From Salinicoccus halodurans (GTDB taxonomy: Bacteria; Bacillota; Bacilli; Staphylococcales; Salinicoccaceae), in assembly GCF_900114445.1 (NCBI RefSeq), contig NZ_FOTB01000001.1, positions 33,885 through 97,884 of the forward strand: a DNA stretch of 64,000 nt. Reading direction: 5' to 3'. The notes below the pieces were generated by a model. It was not told the DNA's origin, did not search any database, and was given only the letters and a program-made list of their open reading frames with translations. Positions 1 through 7,691 of the stretch are shown here, piece by piece. The position numbers and the translations under genes were made by a program. The stretch's first letter is position 1; every line of letters begins with the position of its first letter.

Positions 1-1355
1 GCTTCCTCAGCTTCACGTTGTTCCGCAGCTTCCTGCTCAGCAATTCTCTGCGCTTCGGCTTCTTCCGCTTCACGTTGTTCTGCAGCCTCTTGCTCAGCGA
101 TTCTCTGTGCTTCGTCTTCTTCTGCTGCGACTTCCTCTTCAGTAGGTTCTTCTTCAACCGGAGGTGCAGCTTCTTCAGTTGCTTCCTCTACAGTTTCCTC
201 TTCAACGCTTTCTTCAGCCGGAGCTTCTTCCTGAGTCACTTCTTCAGCTGTCTCTTCCTCGGCAACTGGTTCAGATTCAACAACTTCTTCAGCTGTTTCT
301 TCTTCGACAGCCGGCTCTTGTTCTACAGTCTCTTCCTCAACAACTTCTTCAGTTGCCTCTTCTTCAGTTGCTTCCTCTGCTGTTTCTTCTTCAGCGCTCT
401 CTTCAGCCGCTTGCTCTTCGGCTTCAAGCTGTGCAGCTTCTTCAGCTGCCTGACGTTCTGCCTCTTCAGCAGCCGCCTGTTCCTGAGCTTCCTGTTCAGC
501 GATTCTCTCTGCTTCAGCTTCCTCGGCCGCTGCTTGCTCCTCAGCCTCACGTTGTTCCGCTGCCGCCTGCTCTTCAGCTTCAGTATCTTCTTCAACAACT
601 TCCTGTTCCTGTGCAACAGACGCATCAGGATTTACATTCAACACCTGGGAAGGGTGGATGAGGTGATCAGTAATGCCGTTTATGTTCATCAATGTGCGGT
701 AGCTCATGCCGAACTGGCTGGCTACGCTGCCCAATGTATCGCCCGGTTTAACCGTATATGTGTCAGCGTCAGTATCAACTGGCGCCGCCTCTTCAGTTTC
801 AGTCTCAGCTTCGACAGGTTCTTCCGTCTCTTCTGCAGCTTCAACTTCCTCAGCCGGCTCAGCTTCCTCGACTTCTACCGCCGTAGCAGCAGGAACCTCG
901 ACTGCAGGCTTTTCTTCAACTTCAGTTTCTGCCGCAGGTTCCAGTGTCTGTGCAGGTGTCTTCACCTCAGGCACCGGTGCCGGCTCGTCGCTTTCACCGA
1001 TGGTAAGTTCCTGGTTCACCAGGATGAGGTCGGAACTCAGATTGTTCCATTCCTTCAATTCATCAACCGTAACGTTGTGCCTCAAAGCAATGCCCCATAA
1101 GGCGTCACCGGACTTAACCTTATATGTAATGGCCTCTTTTTGTTCATCAAGCTCAAGTGTCTGATTTACTAAAATTAAATCTGAAGTCAGATTGTTGTAT
1201 TGCTTCAGCTGGTCAACCGTCAGATTGTTGTCGTTGCCGATCTTCCAGAGGGAATCTCCCGGCTGGACTGTGTAACTCTTGGCAGATGCATCGTCGGATA
1301 ATCCATAAGCTGAAATTGCTGCTGTTGCTGTGAGTGCAGTAACTAATTTTTTCAT
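1..1355 (-). CDS. LysM-repeat secreted protein with Glu/Ala-rich tail (partial)
   Basis: Cell-wall-associated secreted protein; the C-terminus lies beyond the left edge. The ATG at 1353-1355 follows a GGGGGAT ribosome binding site. The N-terminus is a short signal peptide (MKKLVTALTATAAISAYG) ending before ASAKSYTV. Three LysM peptidoglycan-binding modules follow, recognisable as SYTVQPGDSLWKIG, TYKVKSGDALWGIA and TYTVKPGDTLGSVASQFG, the first two close together and the third after an acidic Pro/Glu/Ala/Val linker. The rest is extremely Glu/Ala/Gln-rich with repeated QRIAEQEAAEQREAEEAEA-like units, probably a long coiled coil or wall-spanning stalk. LysM proteins of this family usually end in a CHAP, NlpC/P60 or 3D hydrolase domain, but no such domain is visible here, so enzymatic activity cannot be stated. 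Long ORFs on the plus strand here are antisense shadows of this low-complexity tail. Confidence 0.9.
   Translation of the reverse strand, partial: MKKLVTALTATAAISAYGLSDDASAKSYTVQPGDSLWKIGNDNNLTVDQLKQYNNLTSDLILVNQTLELDEQKEAITYKVKSGDALWGIALRHNVTVDELKEWNNLSSDLILVNQELTIGESDEPAPVPEVKTPAQTLEPAAETEVEEKPAVEVPAATAVEVEEAEPAEEVEAAEETEEPVEAETETEEAAPVDTDADTYTVKPGDTLGSVASQFGMSYRTLMNINGITDHLIHPSQVLNVNPDASVAQEQEVVEEDTEAEEQAAAEQREAEEQAAAEEAEAERIAEQEAQEQAAAEEAERQAAEEAAQLEAEEQAAEESAEEETAEEATEEEATEEVVEEETVEQEPAVEEETAEEVVESEPVAEEETAEEVTQEEAPAEESVEEETVEEATEEAAPPVEEEPTEEEVAAEEDEAQRIAEQEAAEQREAEEAEAQRIAEQEAAEQREAEE
11..124 (-). repeat. 57-bp tandem repeat in the LysM protein gene
   Basis: Two adjacent near-identical 57-bp units start at 11 and 68, each beginning cttcacgttgtt on the plus strand. 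On the coding strand each encodes 19 residues of Glu/Ala/Gln-rich coiled coil. Related diverged copies occur around 500-580, and the array may continue past the left edge. In-frame units of 19 codons allow length variation without breaking the reading frame. Confidence 0.7.
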
Positions 1356-1612
1356 AGATTGTTTATCCCCCAGATATGTTTAGTTTTACGCGTAACTTTA
1401 TCAAATTTTCAAATTACTATAACACTTTACATACTAACAAAGTTAGAAATAGGAATAAGCAATGTAACACGATTGTAATATAAATAAAATATAATATTCA
1501 TATTAGCGAAGAAAATTTACTGAAATTAAATGTTTGGGAAGATGAAAACCCCATCCTGCCATATCTTTCTTTGGCAGAACGGGACGCTCACCGCACCCCA
1601 GAAAGTCTGTAA

Positions 1613-1630
1613 TATACCTCATGAGGTATA
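1613..1630. promoter_or_regulatory. Perfect 18-bp palindrome, probable operator of the XRE regulator
   Basis: TATACCTCATGAGGTATA is a perfect inverted repeat ending about 42 bp before the start codon of the XRE gene. This is the usual position for autoregulation by small XRE/HigA-type proteins, which bind such palindromes as dimers. Binding is inferred from position and symmetry only. Confidence 0.6.
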
Positions 1631-1672
1631 AAGATATCAAAAGACCTCAAGCTGTCAGAAAGGGTGGTCAAA

Positions 1673-1981
1673 ATGAACTTTGCAGAACAATATGCCCGAA
1701 AAAGGGGAGCAGCAGACCCTGATTTCAAAGCCTTGCCGGGGAATCCGGTTAATGCACAGAATCACGAGCTGAGAGCACAATTGATCCAACTGAGGCTCAG
1801 TCTGGGACTGACCCAAAAAGAATTTGCAGATCTTACCGGAGTTCAGCAGTCACTGATTTCCCGGCTGGAAAACGGCAATCAGAATATCACTATAGGAAGG
1901 CTGCAGAATATACTGGTAAAGACGGACACCGGCGCTAAATTGAAAATAGAGACAGATGAACATGAGTTGATTTCCCATTAA
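1673..1981 (+). CDS. XRE-family HTH transcriptional regulator (HigA-like)
   Basis: Small DNA-binding protein of 102 residues. The second half is a classic helix-turn-helix XRE domain: LRLSLGLTQKEFADLTGVQQ followed by SLISRLENGNQNITIGRLQ. The ATG at 1673 is preferred over the in-frame GTG at 1664 because the AGAAAGGGTGG ribosome binding site sits correctly for 1673. The length and the layout (about 30 leading residues, HTH, short tail) resemble HigA-type antitoxins and orphan XRE regulators. No toxin gene is visible immediately upstream or downstream, so it may be a solitary regulator. The upstream palindrome suggests autorepression, and a strong terminator follows directly. Confidence 0.85.
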   Translation: MNFAEQYARKRGAADPDFKALPGNPVNAQNHELRAQLIQLRLSLGLTQKEFADLTGVQQSLISRLENGNQNITIGRLQNILVKTDTGAKLKIETDEHELISH

Positions 1982-2003
1982 AAAAGCCCGTACGGGCTTT
2001 TTT
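1980..2003 (+). terminator. Rho-independent terminator of the XRE gene
   Basis: A perfect inverted repeat, AAAAAAGCCCGTACGGGC followed by a T run, overlaps the stop codon of the XRE gene. The symmetric A/T flanks would let it work in both directions. Confidence 0.85.
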
Positions 2004-2051
2004 AATGAAGAAATATTATTTTTAATAAATGTTCAACCTGTTCCATTTATT

Positions 2052-2259
2052 CTTATATCAACTTCTTCTTCGTAAACTTGTTCCTCAACCATCTCACCGT
2101 CAGCATGATACCCATGAGTATACCGAGATACCCGAGCAGCGGGTAGACAAAATTCACGAGATCCACGAATCCGACCAGACTCAGTACATAGCGACGACAA
2201 GTGCAATCACCAGCGCCACTTTATACTTCCGGCTGTAAGGTACCCAGATCCGGGCACAG
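2052..2259 (-). pseudogene. Partial duplicate of the 3' end of ykvI
   Basis: About 200 bp closely match the 3' end of the intact ykvI-like gene at 4100-5170 in the same orientation. Shared stretches include the Lys-rich C-terminus and the segment encoding VDLVNF. Differences include point changes and a small deletion near 2185-2195 that breaks the frame. There is no start and no upstream coding region, so this is a dead gene fragment. It could be a relic of a tandem ykvI pair whose middle was lost, or a recombination scar. Confidence 0.75.
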
Positions 2260-2265
2260 AAAAAA

Positions 2266-2304
2266 CCGAATAATGGACGTTTTTATTCACTGTCCATTAT
2301 TCGG
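2266..2304. terminator. Strong stem-loop with 13-bp perfect arms
   Basis: CCGAATAATGGAC at 2266-2278 pairs perfectly with 2292-2304 around a 13-nt loop. An A run lies on its left, so on the minus strand it reads as a hairpin followed by a T run. That would make it a terminator for the small leftward genes to its right. On the plus strand there is no T run. Confidence 0.5.
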
Positions 2305-2408
2305 GTTATAGTTCATCCAGGAAGACCTTTTTACTCACTTTAGAAGATAAAAGTCACTAATAAGAAGATCACTGAAGTTTGTATGAACAAATAGATCATA
2401 AATACTTT

Positions 2409-2504
2409 TCAGTCGATTTTTAAATTATTTATAAACTTTTGACCAATATAGTTGAAGAAAAATACGATTAGAAGAATCAAGAAATAGTTCAAAACATAAC
2501 TCAT
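2409..2504 (-). CDS. Small hydrophobic peptide (31 residues), unknown
   Basis: The leftward ORF starts with ATG at 2504 behind AAAAGGGCTATTTAT. It encodes MSYVLNYFLILLIVFFFNYI plus a short basic tail, a single transmembrane helix with a cationic end. The hydrophobic pattern and ribosome binding site argue that it is real, but length alone cannot prove it. It could be a membrane-active peptide, a bacteriocin-accessory peptide or a type I toxin-like peptide. It lies in a series of small leftward genes. No family recognised. Confidence 0.4.
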   Translation of the reverse strand: MSYVLNYFLILLIVFFFNYIGQKFINNLKID

Positions 2505-2693
2505 ATAAATAGCCCTTTTCTCTAAAAATTAAAATATAGTATAAAGTATTTCATTTCATATACTGACTTTAAAGAGAAGGGTTTTACTTATCAAAATGTT
2601 TATTGCTTATTGTCTGTCTTCTCCTGGCAAACGTTGTATTGACACCAGAAACACAAGCATTAGAAAAAAATTCCAAAAGGAGCAGGAATAGAC

Positions 2694-2876
2694 TCATAAA
2701 GAGTACATTAAATATAAGGTTCTGAGAATTAGGTAAAAAATTAGAAACCAGATTAGTGATTTTGCATGTTTGTTTTTATTTTCTTTTTGGAATTTTATTA
2801 TGCCAAAAATAATTATTGCTGGTAAGATTATATAACCTATTAAAATGTGGTCTAATAGAATACTTAAGATTTTCAA
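2694..2876 (-). CDS. Small membrane protein (60 residues), unknown
   Basis: Leftward ORF with two hydrophobic segments (around residues 4-25 and 42-58) separated by a Lys/Asn-rich loop, KFQKENKNKHAK. A very strong AAAAGGAGGG ribosome binding site lies immediately upstream. The candidate TTG start at 2874-2876 is unusually close to it, so translation may begin slightly further in. It follows the gene for a small secreted protein in the same direction. That arrangement is common for a bacteriocin precursor with its immunity protein, but nothing in the sequence proves such a role. Confidence 0.5.
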   Translation of the reverse strand: MKILSILLDHILIGYIILPAIIIFGIIKFQKENKNKHAKSLIWFLIFYLILRTLYLMYSL

Positions 2877-2968
2877 ACCCTCCTTTTGTTTAATGATTTA
2901 TAGATATAAATTGTGTTTGGAATTAGCTTCTCTAATGCATTTGTAGTTCATATAGCCATAAACTGTTA

Positions 2969-3289
2969 TTAAGCCAGGGACAGTAACTGATGCGCTTTTT
3001 TTTGCAAGTTCTGCGGCTGCTTTTCTAATTCTTTTTTTATGACTTGGTATTGAGGGTGGTCCTTTAATTCTTGTTCTAATTGCTTTTCATTAATTAGAGT
3101 TGTTCCATCTGCTTGCACAATAGAACTTTTATCCAGTGCTTTTAAAATTACTGCTGCTTCTTCTGTTTCTAAATTTTGTGTGTCTGATGATATATTTGCC
3201 GAGGTACTCATTGGTACCAGACTAGTAAAGATTAATAAAAGAGATAAAGTGAAAAAAGTTGATTTGAAAAGTGAATTTTTAAAATCCAT
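2969..3289 (-). CDS. Small secreted protein (106 residues), unknown
   Basis: ATG at 3289 with AAGAGGAAATTCACAC in front. Residues 1-31 form a clear Sec signal peptide: basic start MDFKNSLFK, hydrophobic core FFTLSLLLIFTSLV, and a cleavage region near STSANISS. The mature part of about 75 residues is hydrophilic, alpha-helical and Lys/Glu/Gln-rich (for example EKQLEQELKDHP and VIKKELEKQPQNLQKKA), ending in a short hydrophobic tail, LLSLA. I do not recognise the family. A processed antimicrobial peptide precursor or a small secreted regulator are possibilities, and the next gene leftward encodes a small membrane protein. Confidence 0.65.
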   Translation of the reverse strand: MDFKNSLFKSTFFTLSLLLIFTSLVPMSTSANISSDTQNLETEEAAVILKALDKSSIVQADGTTLINEKQLEQELKDHPQYQVIKKELEKQPQNLQKKAHQLLSLA

Positions 3290-3827
3290 GTGTGAATTTC
3301 CTCTTTATGTATGCTTCTATAATTGTGTCATTCTTTTCTTGTGAAATACAGTAGGTGGGTAAATTCTTTACTGAAACTTAACATAAAAATAGTATTATTA
3401 TTTTACTTTTAATTTAAGTCTATTGTTCGAGTATAAACGAGTTTTTTATCTTGATACGAAGATTAGAACTATAATTATTTGAAGTGATTGAATGGCTGGG
3501 AGCCAGAATGAAAAAATCAATTCTCTTTAACTAGATTTCCATTACTACTCTATAAGTCACTACTCCTCCTGATATAAAACCTCTAAACGAACCCCATCTT
3601 CTCTTTTATTTTCAATAGATTTAATATTGTAATATTTTTCTCCTCTTTCCACAGGTCCAGTATACGGAGATGGAAATCATGTCCAAAGGCTGAATCTTCT
3701 CGTAATCATCTTTTCACTTTGCGATGATTACGAATGTTATAAACAATAATTCTTAAGTACTTCTGATTTATATTTATTAGTATCCATGACTCAATTCTGT
3801 TGGTATGGGTCTTTAAGCGCAATTGTA
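3290..3827. other. AT-rich region with gene debris
   Basis: No intact gene is seen. On the minus strand, positions 3560-3675 read as an open C-terminal fragment ending VLYQEE, with a stop codon just upstream; this looks like the tail of a lost gene. A 10-bp inverted repeat, CGTAATCATC/GATGATTACG, occupies 3701-3732. The zone lies between small leftward genes and a transposase remnant and is best read as degenerating DNA. Confidence 0.4.
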
Positions 3828-3983
3828 GAGATTATAAAGGAACGCACGCCCGCTCGAGCCACCATTCATTTAGATCAGGGCTGGCACTATCAGAAGAAGC
3901 TGTAATCACGAACGATTAAAACAAAAATTGGCTGGAACAGTCCGGTCGAATACCGAACAGACTCCAGCCAATCTGACTCATAA
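3828..3983 (+). pseudogene. IS3-family (IS150-like) transposase remnant
   Basis: Two short pieces of an IS3-family OrfB can be read. Positions 3828-3902 encode EIIKERTPARATIHLDQGWH, which contains the region around the second catalytic Asp (usual form HSDQGWQY). Positions 3915-3983 encode IKTKIGWNSPVEYRTD, the conserved C-terminus (usual form IKxKLKGMSPVEYR), ending at TAA 3981. The pieces are in different frames, and the rest of the gene is missing. The sequence near 3994-4012 (taacttttgggactaacc) resembles an IS3-type terminal inverted repeat. Confidence 0.75.
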
Positions 3984-4099
3984 TATAAACGCTAACTTTT
4001 GGGACTAACCATCAAAAACTCAACTTTAGGGTGTATGCATTGCATATCAGAAGTACATTAAACTAATGGTGAACACAGTACAATGTGTACCCATTCCTT

Positions 4100-5170
4100 C
4101 TATATCAACTTCTTCTTCGTAAACTTGTTCCTCAACCATCTCACCGTCAGCATGATACCCATGAGTATACCGAGATATCCAAGCAGTGGATAGAAGAAAT
4201 TCACGAGATCCACGAATCCGACCAGACTCAGTACATACCCGACGACCAAAGCCATCACCAGCGCCACTTTGTATTTCCGGCTGTACGGCACCCAGAACCG
4301 GCTCAGGAACGGATACAGCATGCCGACTGCGGTATTGTAGATGATCAGCAGCATGACGATCGTCAGCACCAGGTGCAGCACGGGATGGATCTCATACGCA
4401 AGCATCAGTGTAGGCAGGTCCGCCTGGCTGGTCTTGTCGAACTTCGATACGAGCCCCGCATTCATCAGCATCATCAGCACAAGCAGGATCACACCACCGT
4501 ACATGCCGCCGCGGCGGGCGACTTTATGTGTGGACTGCGCGCCGACGATCGACAGGATACTGAACGCCATCGCAATCACGATGCCGCTGTATGTGATGGC
4601 CTCGAGCCACCATATGCCGGTCGGCGTCTTACTCAGATCTGCAATTTCATTGATTTCACTGAACGAAACCGTCGGCGTCATGAAACTGTATACCGCAATG
4701 ATCGCAACAATCGCAATCAGAAACGGTGTAACGAATCCGAGTGCCGTCAACATCTTATCAAACCCGAGCGTCAGCGTGATCATCACCGCAAACATCATGA
4801 CGAGTGACCCGAGCCATGCCGGCACACCGAAGCTCTGCTCAAGCGCCGAGCCCCCGCCCGCAAGCATGATGATCATCACACCGTACAGGAAGAATATAAG
4901 TATGTAATCGACGATGCGGCCGAGCGTATCGCCGAACATTACCTTGATCGGCTCGAGATGCGACTCCGCATCCAGCACATGGCCGAACTTCGCCACCTGC
5001 CGGCCCAGAAACATGATCACCACAGCAGAAAGCAGCACAGCCCAGTAGCTCATCGTGCCGAAGTTACTGAAGAACTGCAGTATCTCCTGCCCCGTCGAGA
5101 AGCCCGCACCGAGGACCACCCCGACATAGGCAAAACCGATTTTGATGGATTCCTGTTGTCCTTTACTCAA
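4100..5170 (-). CDS. YkvI-family membrane transporter
   Basis: Integral membrane protein of 356 residues with about ten hydrophobic segments. It opens with a YkvI-type signature, IKIGFAYVGVVLGAGFSTGQE, in which the GxGF/STGQE stretch resembles the substrate-binding start of APC/LeuT-fold transporters. The C-terminus is basic (RWLRNKFTKKKLI). YkvI proteins are probable amino-acid or related-solute transporters with no firmly assigned substrate. The TTG start at 5168-5170 follows a GGAGTTGATTG ribosome binding site. The gene is monocistronic and reads towards a fragment that copies its own 3' end (2052-2259). Confidence 0.85.
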   Translation of the reverse strand: MSKGQQESIKIGFAYVGVVLGAGFSTGQEILQFFSNFGTMSYWAVLLSAVVIMFLGRQVAKFGHVLDAESHLEPIKVMFGDTLGRIVDYILIFFLYGVMIIMLAGGGSALEQSFGVPAWLGSLVMMFAVMITLTLGFDKMLTALGFVTPFLIAIVAIIAVYSFMTPTVSFSEINEIADLSKTPTGIWWLEAITYSGIVIAMAFSILSIVGAQSTHKVARRGGMYGGVILLVLMMLMNAGLVSKFDKTSQADLPTLMLAYEIHPVLHLVLTIVMLLIIYNTAVGMLYPFLSRFWVPYSRKYKVALVMALVVGYVLSLVGFVDLVNFFYPLLGYLGILMGIMLTVRWLRNKFTKKKLI

Positions 5171-5439
5171 ACAATCAACTCCGAATTTTAGTTTCTGATT
5201 TACATAAGTAAGTCGTCAAACACAAAACGAAAAAGATACAGAACCCGATGGGAGGCGTGGGCAATCTACAGAGGCAACGGGGCATAGAGAGGATTCGGGG
5301 CACGACCATCATTTGAAAAATTATTCACAAGTACATATTAAAACATAATGACGGAATCCTGTCAAAACGGTGAAACAGAATGACGCATACCGTTCAGCAC
5401 ACAATCACAAGCCTTTTTAAACACATCGTGTTATCATAT

Positions 5440-5455
5440 CCTTTCATATGAAAGG
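5440..5455. promoter_or_regulatory. 16-bp perfect palindrome at the start of the ligase-like gene
   Basis: CCTTTCATATGAAAGG is perfectly palindromic and overlaps the ribosome binding region of the downstream gene (AAAGGGACTGAGACC before ATG 5466). It could be a repressor site or a short mRNA hairpin that masks the ribosome binding site. Confidence 0.35.
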
Positions 5456-5465
5456 GACTGAGACC

Positions 5466-6578
5466 ATGGATACACAAAAAATGAAGCAGGCATTCATGTC
5501 CCACGAAGGCCTGATATTCACACTGATGTTCACACTCATCTTCATCGTGACCAATCTGATCATGATCGACTACAGAGGACTGCAAAGCCTGATTACCAAC
5601 ATGGATCCATTCACGATCCTGACGATGGGCGCAATATTGACCTACCTATATAAAAATTCAAAAATCACTTTTTCAAGGAATAAAAACCTGTTTCTCATTG
5701 TATGGGGCCTGTATATACTGTCCATTTTCGCCAGCATGCTGGTGGAGAATCACTTCGCCTGGACAGAAGCTATTATATGGATACTGCTTTCGGTAATGTT
5801 CCTATATAAAATACCGCTCGAGCTGATCATGTATATCACAGCCGGCGCACTGATCAGTCTGCCGTCGCTGCTGATGGCGGACATCACATTGAACGAATCT
5901 GGTTCAACGCTCGTTCTCGTCTTTGCGGCGGGGCTGATCTTTATGCCGAAGACGAACCGCGCGATGATGTGGTACGTGCTGCCGTCACTGGCACTGCTCG
6001 TCATCATTACGACAAGCCGGACCGCGATGCTCGTGTATCTGCTGGTGACGGTCGCACAGTTTGCCTATATCAACATATACAGGACGAATAAGAAACAGAG
6101 GAAGAATTTCCTGATCGCGATGGGAATCTTCATGCTGGCACCGCTCATATTGTTCTCAAGACAGCTGTACAGCTATTTCATCCAGGGAAGCTTCGGTGGG
6201 GCGGGCGTAGATCTCGACAGACTCACCTCCGGCAGATGGGATCCCTGGCAGACGGTCATCGCCAACAGCCGTTGGTTCGGGCAGGGACATGACTACGTCG
6301 ATTTCACCCATCTCCTGCACGTCCATAATATTGTGTTCGACACACTCGGCAGGTACGGCATACTGACCATGGTATTGTTTATCGCTCTTCTATGCTTAAC
6401 AGTTCTTATCTCCATTTTCTCGACAAGAAGTTTCAATATTACACTCTTCCTGATTGCTTTCATCTTGACGGGAATGTTCGAGTACAATTATCTGTTCATG
6501 TTCGTATATTTCTCACCGGTCGTATTATTCTTTGTTATTACTGGCTTTATAATTAATCAGAAAGACTTCAGATCATAA
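5466..6578 (+). CDS. O-antigen ligase/polymerase-like membrane protein
   Basis: Protein of 370 residues with about ten transmembrane segments. It carries the Wzy_C/O-antigen-ligase hallmark of a large extracytoplasmic loop followed by HLLHVHNIVFDTLGRYGI, in which the H-x-H-N motif is typical of the family. Arg-containing segments (SRTAMLVYL and RLTSGRWDPW) are also characteristic. Such proteins polymerise or ligate undecaprenyl-linked glycans at the outer face of the membrane. ATG 5466 (MDTQKMK) is chosen over ATG 5448 because AAAGGGACTGAG lies in front of it. It is a single-gene unit between ykvI and capsule locus 1, with its own terminator and no neighbouring glycosyltransferases, so its polymer is unknown. 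Confidence 0.8.
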   Translation: MDTQKMKQAFMSHEGLIFTLMFTLIFIVTNLIMIDYRGLQSLITNMDPFTILTMGAILTYLYKNSKITFSRNKNLFLIVWGLYILSIFASMLVENHFAWTEAIIWILLSVMFLYKIPLELIMYITAGALISLPSLLMADITLNESGSTLVLVFAAGLIFMPKTNRAMMWYVLPSLALLVIITTSRTAMLVYLLVTVAQFAYINIYRTNKKQRKNFLIAMGIFMLAPLILFSRQLYSYFIQGSFGGAGVDLDRLTSGRWDPWQTVIANSRWFGQGHDYVDFTHLLHVHNIVFDTLGRYGILTMVLFIALLCLTVLISIFSTRSFNITLFLIAFILTGMFEYNYLFMFVYFSPVVLFFVITGFIINQKDFRS

Positions 6579-6596
6579 TAATCTGAAGTCTTTTTT
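6561..6596 (+). terminator. Rho-independent terminator
   Basis: AAAGACTTCAGAT at 6561-6573 pairs with ATCTGAAGTCTTT at 6581-6593 and is followed by more T residues. The stem includes the last codons and stop of the ligase-like gene. It insulates that gene from capsule locus 1. Confidence 0.9.
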
Positions 6597-6929
6597 AGTG
6601 TGATAAATAAACTATTATTTCACCGCGATTTCTCAGTAAATTATTTATTTCATTTTTTTATATGAATAATGAAATAAAAAGAAAATTCAATAAGTTAGAA
6701 TGATTTCATTTAAAAGAGAAAGCTGAAAAATGGTCCTATGATATAAATCATTAGAAATCCTATAACCACTGAAATGACAGCAATAGGGAATTTATGTAAA
6801 TGACTTATGAATGTACTTGCATCAATGCATAAAGTTTAAAAGTATACTAATTGACTATATTTGACTTTTTACAGTTTCAAAATATTTCCTGAAAAAATCT
6901 GAAAAAGGGTATATTTAATATTTGTAAAA

Positions 6930-6938
6930 TGCTATAAT
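6930..6938 (+). promoter_or_regulatory. Probable promoter of capsule locus 1 (extended -10)
   Basis: TGCTATAAT is an extended -10 element (TG-N-TATAAT). It lies about 60 bp before capA inside a 400-bp AT-rich non-coding region (6597-6996), with no close match to TTGACA 17 bp upstream. A second candidate -35, TTGACT, occurs around 6862. The non-coding region holds no other recognisable gene. Transcription would start near 6945, giving a leader of about 50 nt. Confidence 0.5.
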
Positions 6939-6996
6939 CCTATGTGATTGAAATTACATAATGTAACCCAATATCAGTTTGGCATGGAGGAAGCTC

Positions 6997-7674
6997 ATGG
7001 AAGAAACATTGAATCTGGAAGATATTCTGGATGTGATCAAGAAGAACCTGATCATGATCATCAGTCTTACTTTACTATTTGGTGCACTGGCTGCATTTGC
7101 CACGGCACTGCTTATGACACCACAGTATGAAGCAAATACACAGATCCTGGTCAGCCAGTCGCAGGACAGTGATGCAGGAATCAACAACCAGGAAATACAG
7201 GCGAACTTGCAGCTGATCAATACATATCGGGACATCATCAAAAGTCCCACAGTTCTGGATGATGTAGTAGCAAACTTGAATCTTGAACAGACGACAGCGA
7301 CTCTATCCAATCAGATTACGGTGAACAATCAGGATCAGTCACAGGTACTCACAGTAACAGTGACGGATGAAGTGCCGGAAAATGCGGAGACGATCGCCAA
7401 CGAAGTGGGAACAGTCTTCCAGGAAAGAGTAGCGGAAGTGATGAGCGTGGATAACGTATCGATACTCGCACCGGCGGATATCGGAGACAACCCGTCACCA
7501 GTTTCACCACAGCCGCTGATCAATATCGCAATCGGCCTGATCCTTGGCGCACTGCTTGGTCTCGGAATCGCGTTCCTGAGAGCATTCCTGGATAAGCGCT
7601 TGACGACGGAAGAAGAAGTGGAACAGCATCTTGATCTCCCTGTACTCGGTACAGTGGCAAAATTTCATAAATAG
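6997..7674 (+). CDS. capA: Capsule chain-length regulator / tyrosine-kinase modulator, locus 1
   Basis: Wzz/YwqC-type membrane protein of 225 residues that activates its partner kinase CapB and sets polysaccharide chain length. Transmembrane segment 1 is around residues 18-40. The extracytoplasmic coiled-coil domain includes the ITVNNQDQSQVLTVTVTD region. The Pro-rich SPVSPQPL motif precedes transmembrane segment 2 (about 174-194), and a short cytoplasmic tail ends in AFLDKR and LPVLGTV, as expected for kinase contact. ATG 6997 sits 6 nt after GGAGG, so the TTG at 6979 is unlikely. It is the first gene of locus 1; a paralogue at 25136 opens locus 2. Confidence 0.93.
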   Translation: MEETLNLEDILDVIKKNLIMIISLTLLFGALAAFATALLMTPQYEANTQILVSQSQDSDAGINNQEIQANLQLINTYRDIIKSPTVLDDVVANLNLEQTTATLSNQITVNNQDQSQVLTVTVTDEVPENAETIANEVGTVFQERVAEVMSVDNVSILAPADIGDNPSPVSPQPLINIAIGLILGALLGLGIAFLRAFLDKRLTTEEEVEQHLDLPVLGTVAKFHK

Positions 7675-7691
7675 GAAGGAGGACACACATT

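Noticed and set aside
18-1100. Long plus-strand ORF rich in Phe, Ser and Leu
   Set aside because: It is the antisense of the repetitive LysM protein gene; low-complexity GAA/GCA codons read backwards stay open by chance.
2590-2693. Signal-peptide-like short frame on the plus strand (VCLLLANVVL region)
   Set aside because: It has only a weak non-ATG start, no well-spaced ribosome site and stops soon; it may be a decayed lipoprotein start but cannot be supported.
4085-4807. Plus-strand ORF of 240 codons opposite ykvI
   Set aside because: It lies antisense to a clear transporter gene, has no ribosome site, and its His/Gln/Arg-rich product matches no family.
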